From JBBQVK01 sp038211735 (GTDB lineage: Bacteria > Patescibacteriota > Gracilibacteria > Absconditabacterales > Absconditicoccaceae), in contig JBBQVK010000001.1 in NCBI GenBank assembly GCA_038211735.1, positions 434,001 through 498,000 on the forward strand: DNA of 64,000 nt, written 5' to 3'. Made by a program: the position numbers and the translations under genes. Positions 1 to 10,358 of this stretch are shown here, piece by piece. Each line of letters begins with the position of its first letter. The first letter of the stretch is position 1. A model generated the notes under the pieces. It saw only the letters and a program-made list of their open reading frames with translations, was not told where the DNA came from and did no database searches.

Positions 1-1789
1 CTTCTTTCATCAAGAAGTCCGCCAAATCATCTTTCATATTTTTCATAATGTCTTTGATGTCCATACGTTTCTTGACACTGTCATAGTATCTATTTTTTAC
101 GAACTCTACCACTTTGGTATGAATATCTTGTACCTCTGATGAGTAGACAAATCATCTCGATTCGATCTGAACGTTTCCAACTAACTCTTTCGTTTGTGAA
201 TCAATCTTGAAGATCAATGAGACCACTCAATCGTGAGCCATAATCTTACGTGCTTTGATAACGTACTCTCCAGAAAGATGTCCTTTACCTTTACCGTCGA
301 TCAATACCGTATCAAGATCAAGTTTCTCGTCAGCAATTCTACATCCATCATCATACATTTCGATGATCGATCCATTTTGATTTGGCATCAAAATTTTCTC
401 AGTAGGAATTCCTTGGGCGAGCCCTAACTTTCTATGCTCATATCTAAAGAACGCTTCGATATAGAACGGTAAGAAGTATTCTGGATTAACAAGCGTAAGC
501 ATAAGTTTGTGATCTTCTGCCCCACCGTGTCCACTGGTATGAATATCTAAGTCGTCATTGGTTACTAAATTAATTCCTTTTACCACAAGTTGATTTACCA
601 TCAGCTGTGCTTGTAATTCATTTCCAGGAATCGTACTTGCAGATCTTAAAATAGTATCACCAGGTCTTAGGGTAATCTGAGTATGTTCGCCTCTCGCCAT
701 ACGTGCCAATGCACTAAACTCTTCCCCTTGCGCTCCCGTACATAAGATCAAGACTCTTTCGTCTGGCATATTTTCAATATCGTTCGTTACCTTGCGGATA
801 GAGCCCTTGGGAGCATTGATATATCCTAGTTGTTGACAGATCTCGACATTGTTTATCATCGATCTACCTGACAAGAATACTACTCTATTATACTTGATTG
901 CAGATTGGATAAGTTGGATCACGCGTCATACATTTGATGCAAACGTTGCGACCAAAATCCTGCTATCAGTGTCTTTGATAATGCGATCTAAGTTTTCTCA
1001 AATTAATTTTTCAGAAGGCGCTCGTCCTTGTTTGGATGAACCCAATGAATCTCCGATATATAATTTCACTCCTTCCACTCCGATTCTTGCAATCTTTGCA
1101 AGATCAGCGGGTTTATCGATAGCAGGAGTATGATCAATCTTAAAGTCTGATGAGTTGAAGATAACTCATTTCGGTGTATAGATTGCCATAGCCATCGTTT
1201 CAGGAATATTATGATTCACCCTTATGAATTCTATCGTGAAACATCCTAATCTTAATATATCACTATCAGGATCTACAATCTTAAATTTAATTTTTGCAAT
1301 GTCTTCTTTGTTATCGAATAATTTCTTAACGATGCCAAGCGTCAATGGCGTAGTATAAAGTGTCGGGAAGTCCAACTCTGGGAGCATATCTCTAAGCCCT
1401 CCGATATGGTCCAAATGCCCGTGACTCAAGATGATACCTCTCAACTTCTTTTTGTTCTGTTTGATATATCTAATATCTGGGACAATATAATCCGCACCAA
1501 GCGTTTCACCTGCCGCGAACTCCATACCAGCATCGACAATGATCATATCGTTTTCATATTCGATGAAGACACACTGTCCTACTTGTTCGAGACCGAGCAA
1601 TGATCAAATTTTTACCGGCATTTCTCCTTTCTTAATTTTGAAAGTCGCTGCAGTAGCCTCTGAAGATCTACTCGTGGTTAATCTTTTTTCAACAGTAGGA
1701 GTAGTTCTTCTGTTGTTTTGTCATCCAGGCTTTCTTTTCCTGGTGTTTTTTGTAAAGTTGATGTTTGAATGTAAATTAGCGTCGTTCAT
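1..1789 (-). CDS. rnj: Ribonuclease J (metallo-beta-lactamase RNase), 3' end beyond window
   Basis: This is an RNase J-type exo/endoribonuclease that processes and degrades mRNA in the cytoplasm. The start is the ATG at 1789. A basic leader of about 60 residues comes before the metallo-beta-lactamase core. The zinc-binding HGHLDHIGG motif lies near residue 123, followed by the beta-CASP region (LSGRSM, LCTGAQGE) and the late HTSGHGG motif. In-frame TGA codons, including one just before the LLGLEQVG segment, are read as Gly. Without that reading the gene splits into two unrelated-looking pieces. The reading frame runs off the left edge, so the extreme C-terminus is missing. The gene is divergent from the O-methyltransferase at 1811, with only 21 bp between the starts. 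The family assignment is secure; the choice between J1 and J2 is not. Confidence 0.93.
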
Positions 1790-1810
1790 GTTTGTTTTTT
1801 GTAATAATAA

Positions 1811-2425
1811 ATGAAAGAAAATACGAAACTCATAGAGCATATACGTATCTTAGCAAAGCAACACAATGTGCCTTGCATTTCATCAGATACTGAAAGGGTG
1901 TTGACCCAGCATCTCATAAAATACAAGCCTAGTAGGTGTATAGAGATTGGAAGCGCGATATGATGTAGTACGATTCATATTGCTTGATTGATTGGTGAGC
2001 GGAACGGTCTATTAACAAGTTTTGAGATCTCTCATCCTTCGTACATGACTGCTCTCCGGTTTCAATGGCAAGCGCAAGCGACTAATACGACAATCTATAA
2101 TGTCGATATACTGGATGCGCCATTGGATCGCTTAATCGTAGCGCCTATTGATTTTGTTTTTGTCGATGCAACCAAAGCTCACTATCATTTGTTTATAGAA
2201 AAGATCTTGCCATATTGTGCACCTACTGCTACGATCATCTGTGATGATGTCATCTCATTTGGTGATAAAGTCCATGGACTATACGATCGATTAGCTCGCC
2301 ACACCTTTTCTTACGAACATGTTGCAGCTGAGGAAGGTGATGGGTTACTTATTATAAATCTTTCTCAATCTAATCATGGAGTGTCCAAGACACCAAGACA
2401 CACTGAGATTAACGAACATTCTTAG
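1811..2425 (+). CDS. SAM-dependent O-methyltransferase (family 3-like)
   Basis: This is a 204-residue Rossmann-fold methyltransferase. The SAM-binding loop IEIGSAIGCSTIHIAGLIG is near residues 47-65, and three of its glycines are best seen when TGA is read as Gly. Downstream are the acidic IDFVFVDATKAHY segment, which matches the metal/SAM-site DxxFIDxxK.xY pattern of catechol/caffeoyl-CoA-type O-methyltransferases, and a CDDV segment. The ATG at 1811 gives the family's usual length of about 200-220 residues. The gene is divergent from RNase J and its last 17 bp overlap the 3' end of the minus-strand gene at 2409. The substrate cannot be told from the sequence. Confidence 0.85.
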
Positions 2426-2840
2426 CAACTTTTTTCTTCTCAGGAGCTTTCACCGTAGATTTTTCTTCTCCTAAAACGGTTATTTCGCCTTCTAATTCAA
2501 GACTTTCCAACTCTTCTTTGATGGATGCATTTGCACATACCCGTTCATCCACACCATCAAAATTTGCTACTTCCAAGATTGCGCTGTTTTGCAAGAGTGC
2601 AACTTGCTGATCATCTATTCTGACGATATAACTAAGTACGTCGTCTGCTTCAAAGCAAGTGATAGCCACATCATTGATATCATACTCTCCAGGGAAATTA
2701 ACTGTCTTGAGATCATGAATTCCATAGTTCATTACAGGGCCTTTTGTGGCTGCAAGAGTTATTTTGTCTTTTGATGTCGCTCCTATTACTACCACATCTC
2801 CGATGAGGTATCCTTCGTCTAATGTATCAATTTTTACCAT
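2409..2840 (-). CDS. Hypothetical protein with an MBL-fold-like half
   Basis: This 143-residue protein starts with MVKIDTLDEGY and has no in-frame TGA. The segment TVNFPGEYDINDVAI resembles the 'NPGEYE' strand pattern of small metallo-beta-lactamase-superfamily proteins (UPF0173/L-type), but the metal-binding HxHxDH signature is absent. If it belongs to that superfamily it is therefore a non-catalytic or truncated relative. The C-terminus is charged and rich in Glu and Lys. It is convergent with the O-methyltransferase (17 bp overlap) and lies just downstream of the pilin-like gene on the same strand, 25 bp away, so it may share that transcript. The function is unknown. Confidence 0.6.
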   Translation of the reverse strand: MVKIDTLDEGYLIGDVVVIGATSKDKITLAATKGPVMNYGIHDLKTVNFPGEYDINDVAITCFEADDVLSYIVRIDDQQVALLQNSAILEVANFDGVDERVCANASIKEELESLELEGEITVLGEEKSTVKAPEKKKVAKNVR

Positions 2841-2864
2841 GGTATGAAATAATATGAATATAAA

Positions 2865-3341
2865 TTAAAATGCGTGTACTGTCCGTAAGATCAATCCTCC
2901 TGAGTTAGTTTTGAAGAAGTTAGGATTGACAAGGTTCAAAATTATTCCCGATGCTCCCAAGAGCAATATACCAATAACTACCGATATGATCAATTTTTTA
3001 CCTTTAGCTACAAGGCCACTATCCATTCACCCTGCTGCCATCATTACTCAAGCAACCAGTACCGCTAAGAATGCAATTATCAAGACCACTGTCATAGCAA
3101 TTTTCATCATCCCTCCTAGCAAGAGCCCAAATGAGTTTCAAGCTGTAGAATCATTTGGATCTGGATCAGCAGTTTTTTTTATACACTGTCCTACGAATGG
3201 GATATTTGTATTGAGATAGATATATCCTTTGGCCTCTTGTGAATCTTTTGGAGGGCAACTTATTGCTGCAAACGCTCCTATCGGTAAACAAGCAAAAACT
3301 ATCCCGCATACCAAGCTAATTCAACCAACAGCTTTTGTCAT
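2865..3341 (-). CDS. Small secreted two-helix membrane protein, VirB2/TrbC-like pilin candidate
   Basis: The gene is only visible when four TGA codons are read as Gly; it then gives 158 residues. An N-terminal hydrophobic signal (residues 2-24, ending IGAFAA) is followed by a short exposed region with two cysteines. Two hydrophobic helices follow, about residues 76-101 and 112-130, separated by a short basic loop (SGLVAKGKKL). This layout (signal peptide, two helices with a Gly/Ala-rich first helix, small polar loop) is that of VirB2/TrbC conjugative pilins and of the pilin-like proteins common in candidate phyla. It lies 5 bp after yqeY and is probably co-transcribed with it. VirB6-like proteins at 19-24 kb support a type IV secretion or pilus context, but no ATPase is in the window. 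Confidence 0.55.
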
Positions 3342-3346
3342 ACGGC

Positions 3347-3799
3347 TTAGTTGTTAGAAGTAAAGTCGTGGATAATTCTTTGTAACATCCCACCGTCTAT
3401 ATTTGTTCCGTGTTCTTTCATAATCGATCAAATAAGCTTCCCTTTATCTTTTTGTATATCTGTGATGTTTTGTTCTGCAATTGTTTTTTCTACAAGTGCA
3501 CGCACTTCGTTCTCTCATATCGTCGCTGGTAAATACTTTTCTATGACTGCTATCTTCGCTTTTTCTATCGCAACTTCAGCAGTGTTACCTGCTTGTTCCA
3601 AAAATCCGATTGTCTCTTCTCTCGTCTTAATCTCTTTTTTGATCACTTTTATAACGTCGTCGTCTGTTAACTCTTTTTGTAATTCTATTTGTTTATTTTT
3701 CAAAGATGCAATAACAAAATTTAGGATCTCTTTGGAGATAACGTCCTTAGCTCTTAGAGCATTTTTGTAATCTTCTTGTAGTTGCGCATATAACGCCAT
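3347..3799 (-). CDS. yqeY: YqeY / GatB-tail domain protein
   Basis: This 150-residue protein has the YqeY layout. It opens with a helical N-terminal half (LQEDYKNALRAKD.....ILNFVIASLKNKQIEL, then LTDDDVIKVIKKEIKTREE). The C-terminal subdomain IEKYLP...I(G)ENEVRALVEK...DKGKLIGSIMKEHG.NIDGGM matches the GatB/YqeY tail domain. The domain is thought to bind tRNA and is stand-alone here, as in most bacteria. The C-terminal third is recovered only by reading TGA as Gly. A sigma-70-like promoter (TTGCAA, 16 bp, TATAGT) lies at 3909-3936 on the minus strand, about 110 bp upstream of the start. The pilin-like gene follows 5 bp downstream. Confidence 0.85.
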
Positions 3800-3908
3800 T
3801 AGAAAGTTTTCACCTCAGATATATAAAGCAATTGCGGATAGCTCGTTCTGGGGGAAAATACACCATAAGAATACGAACTGACCTACAATATGTGCACCGA
3901 TTAACCTT

Positions 3909-3936
3909 ACTATAGGAAATTCACCCACTATTGCAA
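3909..3936 (-). promoter_or_regulatory. Putative sigma-70 promoter for yqeY and pilin-like gene
   Basis: On the minus strand TTGCAA is followed after 16 bp by TATAGT, about 110 bp upstream of the yqeY start. The gap 3800-3990 holds no other recognisable feature. Confidence 0.4.
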
Positions 3937-3990
3937 CATTTTGTCAAAAAGCGATATGATTATCCTTTACAAACAACAAAAAGGGGGGTT

Positions 3991-4431
3991 TTACTCTTCT
4001 TTGGGATGTAGACACGCACGAATTTGGTCAATTTTGTAGCCTCTAGAGGCGAGTTTTTGGATGATTACTCTCTCTTCCAGACCTTTACGTTGGAGTTTCT
4101 CTATCTCCTTATTGATCTTAGCCGTTGTACCCTCAGTAAGATCGGTTTCCATTTCTATTGCCAGTTCTTTTAGGATATCTCTATCGACGCCTTTTTGGCG
4201 CAACTTGCCCATCATAACAGCCAATGACTTCCCTCTTCTCACCACTTCTGAGCTAAGATAGAGTTTCGCATACGCCGTATCGTCCAAAAAGCCTCTCTTC
4301 TCCAATACAGGTATCGTCTCATCTATCTCTTCAGGAGCATATCATTTCTTCTTTAATTGTATGCGCATCTCATATGCCGTCTTGGGATAGCGGCTGAGGT
4401 ATTTGATTGCATAGTCGAATGGAGTTTGCAT
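3991..4431 (-). CDS. recX: Regulatory protein RecX
   Basis: This 146-residue protein is made of three-helix RecX repeats. The opening YAIKYLSRYPKTAYEMRIQLKKKGY is the classic first repeat ('L..R.rS..EL...L..KG'), followed by RGFLDDTAYAKLYLSSEVVRRGKS and RKGLEERVIIQKLASRGYKIDQI. RecX binds RecA filaments and limits their activity. One TGA (Gly, in KKKGYAPEE) interrupts the standard-code reading. Starting at the ATG at 4431 gives the usual length of about 150 residues. RecA is not in the window. Confidence 0.88.
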
Positions 4432-4556
4432 GGGAAAGATACTTCTTAATAAAACGAAACCATAACTTCACTTATTTTTTCTCTACTAGTTCTTTGAAGT
4501 TTTATTGCATTTTTTTACAATATCCATACATTTATTGCACACGATGAAAAGGGTCC

Positions 4557-5054
4557 TTATGGAGGCAAGTCTCTATCGGGAGCCTTTTTTTTATATTTAA
4601 ATTTATGTTCTTCGAGAAAGATTGTCGGGACATTCTTCTTTTTCAGTAGGTATGAATAGTTTTTCTTACTAGGAGCTAAAAGAACGATTGGGAACAACTT
4701 GTTTTTATAGAACTCAACTAGACATCCAAAATCACCATCCCAGGTGACTAATATTGCCCTTTCGGCAGTATATTCGTAGTAGTCAGAAACGGCTTTTAAG
4801 ACCAATTCAGCATCACAATTGCCTTTTACTTTACCATCAATTTTCAAAGTTTCCTTAAATATTAACCTATATCCTTGCTGAGAAAGATCATTATATAAAG
4901 ATGTATGATGAGCTATATATCATAGAAACATATAAATCTTGCATGACTTATACTTGTCATGTAGCCAAATGCTAAACTTATCATAATCAATTCATCACCA
5001 AGACTTACTTGATTGATGTAAATTCGCTCCATCAATATAGACAATATCTGACAT
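4557..5054 (-). CDS. NYN-domain (PIN-like) putative nuclease, LabA/DUF88 type
   Basis: This 165-residue protein has the NYN signature. The first strand ends in an aspartate and asparagine (DIVYIDGANLHQS, residues 3-15), and the second acidic cluster is ILVTWDGDFGCLVEFY, matching 'lvSgDsDf..lv' in the family. NYN domains are PIN-like metal-dependent RNases. Three TGA codons near the N-terminus (SWGGIDYD, FLGYIAHH) are read as Gly and link the start to the rest. It is divergent from the deaminase at 5195. The ATG at 5054 is the only start that keeps the first catalytic Asp. Confidence 0.75.
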
Positions 5055-5194
5055 GAATGTTTGCCTGTTGGAAAAGTGAAACTGTTGCGAAAAACAAATA
5101 TCCTCTTATCAATAAAAAAGGTGTAGAAATCAAAGAATAAAACAATAATTATATTGTAAGTAGCGTATCCAATCATTTTATCTCTACATTACCT

Positions 5195-5677
5195 ATGAGG
5201 TTCCTAACTGGCAAAGAAGAAAAGACAGCCATTGCATACATAGAAAAAGCAGCGGAAATTGCACTTAGTTCATGATGCGATAAACATTGTTGATCTATTA
5301 TAGTAAAAGATGAACAAATTATTGGTAGCTGATATAATGGCCCCCCAGGTGGAAATGCATACCCAACAAGATGTAATATTAACAAAAATTCATATCATCC
5401 TAAAGTCTCAGACAAAACCTGCTGTATGCATGCAGAGCAAAGAGCGATTATGGACGCTTTGGCTAACAATTCTGATAAGATAGTATGATCAAGGCTCTAC
5501 TTTATTCGTACAGACGAAAGAGGAAATCCTGAACATGCAGGTAAGCCTTGGTGTACTATTTGCAGTAAGATGTCATTGGATGCTGGGATTAGCGAATTCG
5601 TACTATGGCACGAAGATTGAGTATGCGTGTACCCTACAGACGAGTACAATATGATATCTTATCAATATTCAGAGTAA
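5195..5677 (+). CDS. Zinc-dependent cytidine/dCMP deaminase family protein
   Basis: This 160-residue protein is hidden by six TGA codons under the standard code. It carries the deaminase zinc motifs: CCMHAEQRAIMDAL (HAE, near residues 80-82) and PWCTICSKM (PCxxC-type, Cys near 120 and 123). An N-terminal GSGYNGPPGG segment matches the substrate-binding 'GyNg.p.g' of dCMP deaminases (ComEB/Dcd type). The likely role is pyrimidine nucleotide salvage or dUMP supply. The second motif has W between P and C (PWC), a tolerated variant. The 3' end precedes mraY by 68 bp. The reading frame of a competing open stretch from 5605 is an artefact of the standard code. Confidence 0.8.
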
Positions 5678-5745
5678 GAAATTCTGATCGTTTGCAAACA
5701 GCTACTCAAATCACTATACATTCCCCATTCATTCCTTCTATAATC

Positions 5746-6795
5746 ATGCTACTAAAACTCAATACTATCTTACTCTACTCACTCACTGCGTTCTTTTTGT
5801 CGTTGATGCTCTATCCGGCATATATTATGTTACTGAGAAAACTAAAGGCGGGGAAGACGATTCGCGAAGAAACAATGGATGGCCATCAAACTCCTATCTT
5901 CAGCCAACTCCATGGACACAAACAAGGCACACCAACTATGGGTGGTGGATTGATCTTAGCGGTTTTGTTGTTTATGGTGCTATTGTCTATCGTTATTCAA
6001 AAGCTAGGTTGGATTAATAATAGTCTTTTTGCGAGAGAAGAGACGTATATTCTCCTCTTCGCGTTGTTTAGTATGGGAATATTGGGCTTGATAGATGACT
6101 TCCTCAATATCCGTGGCAAAAAATGAATCAAAGGAATGACCGCAAAGATGAAACTTATCTGGATGTTTGGATTTTCTGCATTTATTAGTTATTGGTTTTA
6201 CGGTAAACTTGGTGTCGATTGGATTAATTTTTGGCCACTGACAGGCGAGATACATCTTGGTATATGGTATGCGGTTTTGACTTTTTTCTTTACAATTACT
6301 ATTGTTAATGCTATCAATATTACCGACGGACTAGACGGCTTAGTAGGTGGGCTTATGCTGATTATACTCACGGTCTTATGAATCGTGACGTTCATCAATC
6401 AATGGTTCTTAGCAACCACCCTAATCGGAATAGTCTTAGGAACATTGCTCGCATTTTTACGATTCAACATCAACCCCGCCAAAATATTTATGGGCGACTC
6501 TGGAGCGCTCGCATTGTGATGACTTATCGCAACACTCGTCTATTTGCTCAATATAAAATTCGGAATCATCATTCCATTCTTAGTTATTTTTTCTATCTTC
6601 CGATTAGAGATTGGATCAAGTTTTCTTCAACTCACTCGAAAAAAAATCTTCAAAAGAAAGTTATTCACGATTGCTCCATATCACCACGCACTCGAACATA
6701 GAGGCACCCCAGAGCATACGATCGTTATGAAATTCTGGGTTGTACAAGGCGTTTTGGCGGCGATTGCGTTGATTGGGATGTTGTATCAGTTGTAA
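5746..6795 (+). CDS. mraY: Phospho-N-acetylmuramoyl-pentapeptide transferase (MraY)
   Basis: MraY transfers phospho-MurNAc-pentapeptide to undecaprenyl phosphate to make lipid I at the inner membrane. This 349-residue protein is strongly hydrophobic and shows the family motifs: GTPTMGGG near residue 63, LIDDFLNIRGKKG, NAINITDGLDGLVGG near 188-202, FMGDSGALALG near 248-258, and PYHHALEHRGTPEHTIV near the C-terminus, with the catalytic aspartates in place. Three TGA codons fall at conserved glycines (KKG, VLG, LALG). The ATG at 5746 gives family length; an upstream in-frame ATG at 5605 would overlap the deaminase. A long hairpin follows the stop. Confidence 0.95.
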
Positions 6796-6905
6796 GAGCA
6801 ATGAGCCTTCAATCCGTTCGCTAAGGATTTGACCTCTCCTAAATGCACCCAATAGCACCTACATGCATTTACTCGCTTATTAAATCCTTTAGCTCTCTCT
6901 TGCTC
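6796..6905 (+). other. Long interrupted hairpin after mraY
   Basis: The whole gap after the mraY stop folds on itself. GAGCAA (6796) pairs with TTGCTC (6900), GCTAAGGATTT (about 6830) pairs with AAATCCTTTAGC (about 6882), and AAATGCA (6841) pairs with TGCATTT (about 6864). It starts directly at the stop codon and ends 21 bp before the next start. It could be an attenuator or terminator, an RNA element, or the remnant of a small inverted-repeat element. The T-run after it is weak. Confidence 0.5.
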
Positions 6906-6925
6906 ATTTTATATTCCTATTACAC

Positions 6926-7582
6926 ATGACAAAAAAACCGATTCAAATCTTCTTCGTACATGGCGCTCCTACGTTAAGAACCAGGAAACAATATCTTGAA
7001 TACATTGCTACTAAAGGCATTTCTCTTAATACCATGAAACGTTGGCATGGAGAGTATCTTATAAAACATTTATGACCTGGATTCAAAGTTATAAAGCCCC
7101 AAATGCCAAATCCAGACAATGGAATCTATAAAGACCGAAAATTATATTTTGAAAGATTTATACCGCTCTTAGATAAAGAAGTGATACTGATAGGAAATTC
7201 TTTGGGATGAATTTTCTTGGCAAAATATCTTTCGGAAAACGCGTTTCCTAAAAAAATTATTGCGCTCTATCTTGTTGCTGCTCCTTTCGATAACCATCTA
7301 GCAAAAAATAGTAAATTTTGAATAGCTGAGCAAGAACTAGTCGGATGATTTACTCTTGGGGCAAATCTTACAAAACTAGAAAAATCTACAAAAAATATTC
7401 ACCTCTTGTTTTCCACAGACGATGAAGTAGTAGCTCCTCTCCATGGAGAAAAGTACAAAAAGAAGCTGCCTCATGCAGACCTAAAGTTATTCAGTAATGT
7501 AAAAGGCCATTTCAGAACAGAGAAATTCCCTGAGATCGTAAAGATGATAAAAGATGATATCAAAAAAACGTGAGTAAGATAA
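6926..7582 (+). CDS. Alpha/beta serine hydrolase, RBBP9/YdeN-like
   Basis: This 218-residue small alpha/beta hydrolase begins IQIFFVHGAP, the oxyanion strand typical of YdeN/RBBP9 proteins. The nucleophile elbow is ILIGNSLGGIFLAKYL with Ser near residue 95. It has LYLVAAPFD after the nucleophile, STDDEVVAP for the acid (Asp), and VKGHFR for the histidine. The second Gly of the elbow is encoded by TGA, and six TGAs occur in all. The substrate is unknown. The gene is convergent with the O-antigen ligase-like gene, 24 bp away. Confidence 0.8.
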
Positions 7583-7606
7583 ACTCACAAGGTATATGTA
7601 AGAAAT

Positions 7607-8923
7607 CTATTTCCCCTCCCTCTTGATATAACTCATCCACACTATCCCAAACAATAGCATCATCGGATAGACGATCATTCTGTCGGTGAAACTATGCAAG
7701 ACCATTCATGAAACGCTGAGTCCAATCATACCTATACTCATTCCTACCAAACGCCACAACGATGGCGTTATTTTTTTGCCGCGAGTGTGTTTCTTGTGTC
7801 GTTCTTGTAGTCCGAGGAAATTGAGAAGTAAATAGAGTAAGATCCATCACAAAAACCCTATGAGACCGAACTCGATCATAATCTGCAAATATTGATTTTC
7901 TGGATTAAATGCGGCACCTCCTTCCTGATATGAAGCAGGGCCTGCGCTTGATCCTCCTAAGCCAAATAATGGACTTTGGGCAAACATAGTCCGTCACTGC
8001 TCGATCATATTAATGTGACCATTGTTGGAATATCCTCTATCGAAAATATCTTTGTAGCCGAAATAACCCACCACTCATAATAACACCAAAATCGGCAACA
8101 GTATTTTGAACAGGAATTTTTTGACTTGTCCTCGGTGTGTGATGATACTCAAGACAATAATCTCAATAATCCATGAACCTCGAGCTGCTCTAGAAAACGT
8201 TAAGATAATATTGATCGCGTAGATCGCTCGTCGTGCCCGAGTATTTTTTAATTTCTGTTTGCGGAAGAATAACATAAAAAATAATGGGAAGAATGCAGTT
8301 AGGTAGAACCCTCGAGAAATCGGTCTTTCAAAGAGGAATTGATTGCGTGTGAGTCCATAGTTGATCTGTGTGTAATAAGCTGCTGGTGGTGCAGATCCTA
8401 CCGCTCATTCGTAGACAAAGTTATCGTAGCCGAATAGTTTAAGTGTCCCAGGTTTCACGATAATTACGAGGTATCGAGCAAGTGCCAAAAGCAACGTCCG
8501 TTTGATCACTTTCCCGTACCATTGGATAAGATGCTTCCTGCCCTTTTTGCTTATGAGTGCGCTGCTATGTAATCCAGCCAGTAAAATTACAAATCCAAGA
8601 AAATCGTATTTAAATGCAAGGAGGTATGTATTAAGCGGAAGGTGTAAGATGTGTAAGTGTATGTATGCTGTTGCAGCAATAGTTACGATAAGTCCTAGTT
8701 TTCGCCATCCGACGGTTGGTGTGATAAAAATCTGGCGTCGACGTCAGTGTCGTACGATACCTCCTATGCCAACCACAATCAATACTCCTATCACCGCCTC
8801 CTTCCACAACCAAAGATATGGAATATCAAATCCTAGACCAAATGTAACAAACGTCTGAGCGAAAAATTGCACTAACAGACCAATAAAAAATATCTTATAT
8901 ATCGTGATGAGAAATCTTTCCAT
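7607..8923 (-). CDS. O-antigen ligase / polymerase family membrane protein (Wzy_C)
   Basis: This 438-residue, highly hydrophobic protein has about ten membrane segments. Near the C-terminus, a large loop containing FAQSPLFGLG followed by NPENQYLQIMIEFGLIGFLWW matches the Wzy_C signature ('G.G.....HN.yLq...e.G..G'), with the usual H replaced by E. A basic stretch (HRGQVKKFLF) precedes it. Such proteins ligate or polymerise bactoprenol-linked glycans, which fits the bactoprenyl sugar transferase at 59.5 kb. The ATG at 8923 was chosen; an in-frame TTG at 8941 is possible. Confidence 0.8.
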
Positions 8924-9074
8924 ATCTATTGAACGTATCAATAAAGACTATCTTTCGATCAATATATCTATCTTTATTTCAAAAGAAATGTCAAAAAATA
9001 AATAATTTGCAATAGAGTAGTAAATGGATACACTGGCCCAGTTACACTTTTATTGTCTTTATTTTGTGTGTATA

Positions 9075-9707
9075 ATGATGACGAAAAGAATTCTAACGAT
9101 CGCTGGATTGGCTGCAATATGTATGAGTACTATTGTATGGGCACAATCATTCACCACTGTATATGATTGGATGTTCAGTAATGGACTTACTACTATGTCT
9201 GAGACAGGTTTCAGACCAACAGATCAAGTGACTAGAGGTGAAATCTCTAAATTCTTCACGAAATTCGCTGAAGTGAAAGGATTGGAAAAGACTAAGTCTG
9301 AAAGCGAATGTCAGTTCAACGACGTTGCAGACTATGACAGCACTCTCGTGCCAAATATCGTAGCAGCTTGTGAGTACGGACTCGTGAAAGGAAGCAATGG
9401 TTCTTACTTCCCAAACAAGAACCTTACAGAAGCTGAAGCTCTTACTGTTGTAGTGAGATCTCTCCTAGGATTCCAAGACGAAACAGGAACTCCACGGTGG
9501 ACTGAATACTACAATTCTGCTAAGTGGCTCGGTATCTTAGATAACGAAACACTTTGGGGAATCGACACTCCTGCAACTAGAGAAACTGTAGGAACTTGGT
9601 TATATAGAGCAGCTCTCGTAGACCCTGCTACTATCGAAAACCAAGGAAGTGACGAACTAGAATGAATCCTCGAAGAGATCTTCGGGACTGGAACATTTAA
9701 TGGATAG
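9075..9707 (+). CDS. Secreted SLH-domain protein
   Basis: This 210-residue protein has a signal peptide (MMTKRILTIAGLAAICMSTIVWAQS) followed by S-layer-homology-type repeats. These include GFRPTDQVTRGEISKFF, then FNDVADYDSTLVPNIVAACEYGLVKGSNGSYFPNKNLTEAEALTVVVRSL, and a third helix pair with TPATRETVGTWLYRA. SLH domains bind secondary cell-wall polymers and anchor surface proteins. Glycines are almost all GGA/GGT with a single TGA near the end, unlike the neighbouring accessory genes. The gene is related in layout to those at 56939 and 63933 in this window. A terminator follows. Confidence 0.8.
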
Positions 9708-9732
9708 TCTATCTTACTTAGCATAGATACTG

Positions 9733-9766
9733 AAAAACACGTGGACTCGACATCCCCGTGTTTTTT
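9733..9766 (+). terminator. Rho-independent terminator
   Basis: AAAACACG and CGTGTTTTTT form the arms 26 bp after the SLH gene; the T-run follows the stem on the plus strand. Confidence 0.7.
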
Positions 9767-9783
9767 GTTGCTAAAAATAGCTA

Positions 9784-9811
9784 TTGACTTTTACGAATCC
9801 GAGAGTATATT
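9784..9811 (+). promoter_or_regulatory. Sigma-70-like promoter, probably giving a leaderless mRNA
   Basis: TTGACT, a 16-bp spacer and TATATT end 7 bp before the ATG at 9818. The predicted transcription start would fall at or next to the start codon. Confidence 0.5.
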
Positions 9812-9817
9812 CTCAAT

Positions 9818-10279
9818 ATGAATACACCCAACAACGAGATAGATTATGTCAAAGAGTATGGCTTAGTGAAAGAGGTCAGAGAGGACCGTACCACGGCAGA
9901 TCTCTTATGAATTTTGGATATTCCAGATAGATGTGCTAAAGACGAAGAGCTCGCACTCCAATATATGAATCAGAACTTTGCTATGTCTCTCGAAGACTAT
10001 GCAGAATATGAGCCTGAAGGATTTGGATTATCATATAAGACTTTACCGCCATTCGTAGACCTAAAAAGAAAGAACTACAACCCATGAGATCATATAGGTA
10101 TAGAAGAACTTATGAAAGACGATCCGGAAGCAGAAAATTTTGCGACGGTAGGACAATATTTAAAACATATTCTAGAGAATTATCCACCAAAAGATGTCTC
10201 CTTCAGTCGAGCTACACAACAACGCAGAGGTGTCTTTTATAGGTTTTCAGTAGAAGAAATTCTAGATCAGATTAGATAA
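9818..10279 (+). CDS. Hypothetical acidic protein
   Basis: This 153-residue soluble protein is not recognised. It is acidic and helical in the first half (DDRCAKDEELALQYMNQNFAMSLEDYAEYEPEGFGL) and ends with a basic helix (RATQQRRGVFYRFSVEEILDQIR). Two TGA codons are read as Gly (LLGILDI, NPGDHIG). A promoter lies just before it and a strong terminator 22 bp after it, so it is a single-gene transcript. No catalytic motif is visible. Confidence 0.65.
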
Positions 10280-10300
10280 AGATTTCAGAAGGGAGTTATG

Positions 10301-10332
10301 AAAAAAGAGCCGGCAATTGCCGGCTCTTTTTT
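10301..10332. terminator. Perfect-palindrome bidirectional terminator
   Basis: AAAAAAGAGCCGGC and GCCGGCTCTTTTTT are exact reverse complements around AATT. The element lies between the convergent genes ending at 10279 and 10359 and can serve both. Confidence 0.9.
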
Positions 10333-10358
10333 CATTTAGTGTTTTATTCTTAAATATA

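Noticed and set aside
5605..5745. Upstream extension of mraY to 5605.
   Set aside because: It overlaps the end of the deaminase gene and adds a polar stretch that other MraY proteins lack.
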